46,501 nucleotides of DNA from Chlorobiota bacterium (lineage in GTDB: Bacteria; Bacteroidota; Bacteroidia; Bacteroidales; B39-G9). Each line of letters opens with the position of its first letter. Position 1 is the stretch's first letter. A model generated the notes under the pieces. The model saw nothing but the letters and a program-made list of their open reading frames with translations. It was not told the DNA's origin and made no database searches. The stretch spans positions 1 through 46,501 of the forward strand of contig JAADFW010000170.1 in the NCBI GenBank assembly GCA_013152655.1, in the 5' to 3' direction. Of the stretch, positions 44,811-46,501 are shown in pieces. The position numbers and the translations under genes are program-made.

Positions 44811-44858
44811 TGAAGGGTGAATAGTGAAGGATGAAGGGTGAATAGTGAATAGTGAATG
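44796..44858 (+). repeat. Heptamer tandem array (nine copies of GTGAATA-like unit)
   Basis: Units in order: GTGAACA, GTGAATA, GTGAAGG, GTGAATA, GTGAAGG, ATGAAGG, GTGAATA, GTGAATA, GTGAATG. It begins inside the last five codons of the preceding gene, so its copy number and phase could change that C-terminus. The 7-bp period is not a multiple of three. Confidence 0.85.
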
Positions 44859-44878
44859 ATTGTTAATTGTCTGAATAA

Positions 44879-45064
44879 TATGCCAAATACATTATTGAAA
44901 TCATCGATATTAACGGGCATTACATAAAAAAGCAGGAAATTAACAGCACGAATAGTCAAGTCGTAAAAACAGATATGTCAGATTTTAAAAATGGAGTCTA
45001 TTTTCTTAATATTTATCAAAAGGAGAAAAAAATTATAACTCAAAAAATATTAGTAACGAAATAA
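44879..45064 (+). pseudogene. Orphan T9SS type A sorting-domain remnant
   Basis: An open stretch without a start codon translates to IIEIIDINGHYIKKQEI..SDFKNGVYFLNIYQKEKKIITQKILVTK, then a stop. This is the C-terminal beta-sandwich of T9SS type A sorting domains, where IxxxDxxGxxI and L..GxYFxxI are signature positions, missing only its N-terminal strand. The frame is closed by a stop at 44876, near the end of the heptamer array. It looks like the 3' end of a secreted-protein gene whose body has been deleted. Confidence 0.7.
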
Positions 45065-45107
45065 ATTATAAAGCTAAAGTAATGCTGAAAAAGTATATCC
45101 TTTCTAG

Positions 45108-45155
45108 GAACGAAGCAATCTGTTTCTTTATAGTATAACAGTTGGAGATTGCTTC
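45108..45155. repeat. Short inverted repeat, dispersed-repeat-like
   Basis: GAAGCAATCT (45112-45121) pairs with AGATTGCTTC (45146-45155) across a 24-nt loop. Neighbouring GGAACGAAGCAATC and TTTGCAATGACG resemble a widespread intergenic repeat family with TCATTGCGAGGAACGAAG-type arms. Confidence 0.5.
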
Positions 45156-45274
45156 ACTTTGTTTGCAATGACGTTTGAAAAATCGAGGTAAATTACTATT
45201 CATTAACCAAAACAATTACTTATGAAAATAGCTAATTTACTTCATGCTTCATGTTACAAAACACGAATAATAAT

Positions 45275-45306
45275 TTTGTAATTAGGTATTCGTTTATGTA
45301 CTTTTA
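45275..45306 (+). promoter_or_regulatory. Candidate Bacteroidota promoter of the 3' BNR gene
   Basis: TTTG (45275-45278), 20-nt spacer and TACTTTTA (45299-45306) match the -33/-7 consensus except the last base of the -7 box. Spacing equals that of the promoter at 29850. Confidence 0.45.
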
Positions 45307-45338
45307 TTCTGGTTTATGGTAATATTCTTATTAGCTGT

Positions 45339-46501
45339 ATGATAAAAAAAATGAAACAACTGCTCCAAATCGCATCTGTAATTTTAATGTACCTGTTTCT
45401 TTCAACAAGCTCAATTAATGCCCAAATAACAAGGGGTGCAGTTGAAGATGAAATTTATATTTCAATAAGTTCTTATTGGGACTTTAGTAATTTTCATATG
45501 GTTATATTACATTCAACAGATAATGGTGAAAATCTTTCCTTACAATATGAAAATATTGATAATTCTCCTGAAGGAGAAATGCAAATTAGAAAAATAATAG
45601 GAGATGCAACTCCTGGTGTTATCTATAATTATAGTTTTGGAAATGGACTATGGGTAAGTTTTGATTATGGTGTAAATTGGATATTTAAGGATAATTCCAG
45701 CCTCTATGCAAGATATTGGGGAGGCGAAACTGAAGGTGTAATTTACAGAGCAGATTCTGGCTTATTATATAAAAGTAATGATTATGCTCAAAGTTATGAG
45801 GTAGTTGCATCACCGCCTTATGGTCAAATTTCAGATGTAGGTTTTACAGATGGTGAGTTTTTTGGTATTTATGGGTTTGCCGGAGAGGGATATTATATTC
45901 ATCATTCCATTGATTACGATAATACATATACAGAAATTCCAATAGATAGTTCCGTAGCATTTTATTCAGTAAGTGGACTTTCTCCAAAAATATGCAGAGG
46001 TGCAGAATCGGGTGAAATATACCTGCTTTCATGGTGGCCTAATTATCATTATAAAATATTCCATAGTGTTGATACCGGATATACATGGACAGAAATGTAT
46101 GAATCTGATGATATTGATACCTATTTTGGGGGACTAGGATTTATTGCAGGAAGGAAAGAGGGATCATTTTATGTAATACGAGGAAGAATTGACCCTTTTT
46201 GTAATTACACTTTACTGTACATTGATTATAGCGAAGATTACGGAGAAACATTTACCACTTATTTCCATAGATTAGATGAATATTTCCCGGAGGGCAGTTA
46301 TCATAATGATATTCTTTCATTCAATTTTAATGATTTTGAGCCACCGGTAATAGGTGAAATAGATGAAGAAAACCATAAAGTGTTTTTTACAGTTTCCTAC
46401 GGAACCGATTTTACTTCTTTGGTGCCTACAATAACCGTTTCACAGTATGCAAGTGTTGAGCCTGCCTCGGGCATTGTCAATGATTTCAGCATTCCGGTTA
46501 C
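45339..46501 (+). CDS. Secreted BNR-like protein with DUF5018-like segment, cut by window edge
   Basis: The open frame runs from ATG 45339 (or 45351) to the end of the window, 387 codons with no stop. Signal peptide KQLLQIASVILMYLFLSTSS, probable cleavage after INA. The body has BNR/Asp-box-like turns: HSTDNGENL, VSFDYGVNW, YKSNDYAQSY, HSIDYDNTY, HSVDTGYTW and DYSEDYGETF, suggesting a propeller. The last part, ILSFNFNDFEPPVIG..HKVFFTVSYGTDFTSLVPTITVSQYASVEPASGI, fits the DUF5018-like surface domain often found before T9SS sorting domains. A sorting domain is expected past the edge but cannot be seen. Function unknown; probably a surface protein. Confidence 0.8.
   Translation, partial: MIKKMKQLLQIASVILMYLFLSTSSINAQITRGAVEDEIYISISSYWDFSNFHMVILHSTDNGENLSLQYENIDNSPEGEMQIRKIIGDATPGVIYNYSFGNGLWVSFDYGVNWIFKDNSSLYARYWGGETEGVIYRADSGLLYKSNDYAQSYEVVASPPYGQISDVGFTDGEFFGIYGFAGEGYYIHHSIDYDNTYTEIPIDSSVAFYSVSGLSPKICRGAESGEIYLLSWWPNYHYKIFHSVDTGYTWTEMYESDDIDTYFGGLGFIAGRKEGSFYVIRGRIDPFCNYTLLYIDYSEDYGETFTTYFHRLDEYFPEGSYHNDILSFNFNDFEPPVIGEIDEENHKVFFTVSYGTDFTSLVPTITVSQYASVEPASGIVNDFSIPV

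Larger units (their letters stand above)
44811..45338. other. 528-bp gap holding repeats and a gene remnant
   Basis: From left to right: the rest of the heptamer array, a T9SS sorting-domain remnant (44879-45064), an inverted repeat around 45108-45155, and a promoter-like pair (45275-45306). No intact gene is seen. Confidence 0.7.

Noticed and set aside
44796-44858. CRISPR-like look of the repeat array
   Set aside because: Units are 7 bp without spacers and there are no cas genes; it is a simple tandem array.

Overview
The window is AT-rich DNA from a member of the Bacteroidota, most likely an uncultivated, environmental Bacteroidales-like lineage. Four things support this. Two T9SS (Por secretion) C-terminal sorting domains are visible, one on an intact protein and one orphaned. 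Promoters fit the phylum's TTTG / TAnnTTTG pattern, for example 29850-29881. Many proteins are typical of the phylum: SpoIIE phosphatases with 7TM sensors, a TPR hybrid kinase, sortilin-like BNR proteins and lamin-tail/FN3 surface proteins. Gene content is mainly chromosomal. No rRNA, tRNA, CRISPR array, transposase or prophage was seen. Genes are cut at both edges.

Layout. 1-805: truncated D12-class adenine methyltransferase carrying one arm of an inverted repeat. 1045-6627: secreted BNR propeller protein, toast-rack lipoprotein, a frameshifted short-chain dehydrogenase and a methyltransferase. 6789-9412: SpoIIE phosphatase, DUF2007/zinc-ribbon protein and thymidine kinase. 9501-12982: a tight group of a hypothetical protein, an M28 peptidase and rsmI, then a DUF6973-like protein. 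12973-15918: a small exported protein, then an overlapping sulfotransferase and flippase pair (surface polysaccharide). 16118-19933: a MEMO-family lipoprotein and an M14 peptidase. 20254-24078: an electron-transfer operon of a 7-heme cytochrome, a membrane cytochrome b and an octaheme cytochrome resembling the tetrathionate reductase family, ended by a clear hairpin. 24451-29777: TPR hybrid histidine kinase and convergent alaS. 29904-32921: M23 peptidase, CapA-like protein, MerR regulator and DCC-family protein. 33037-35243: diheme cytochrome c peroxidase, a long imperfect palindrome, DUF2892 protein and a frameshifted Crp/Fnr regulator. 35288-43671: an unrecognised helical protein, a large T9SS endonuclease I, a PH-domain membrane protein and a second SpoIIE phosphatase. 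43816-46501: tag glycosylase with a coupled small protein, a repeat-rich gap with a T9SS domain remnant, and a truncated secreted BNR/DUF5018-like protein.

How the genes work together. The clearest unit is the 20254-24078 operon: the cytochrome b would take electrons from membrane quinol and pass them through the heptaheme protein to the octaheme enzyme in the periplasm. The cytochrome c peroxidase, DUF2892 and Crp/Fnr group may form a second redox or nitrosative stress island, and a perfect GTGAC-N4-GTCAC palindrome lies between the last two. The most unusual sequence-level signal is a set of exact short tandem duplications inside genes: 8 bp in the SDR, 16 bp in the Crp/Fnr gene and 12 bp in the hybrid kinase. 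Two of them break the reading frame, and deleting one copy restores a normal family protein.
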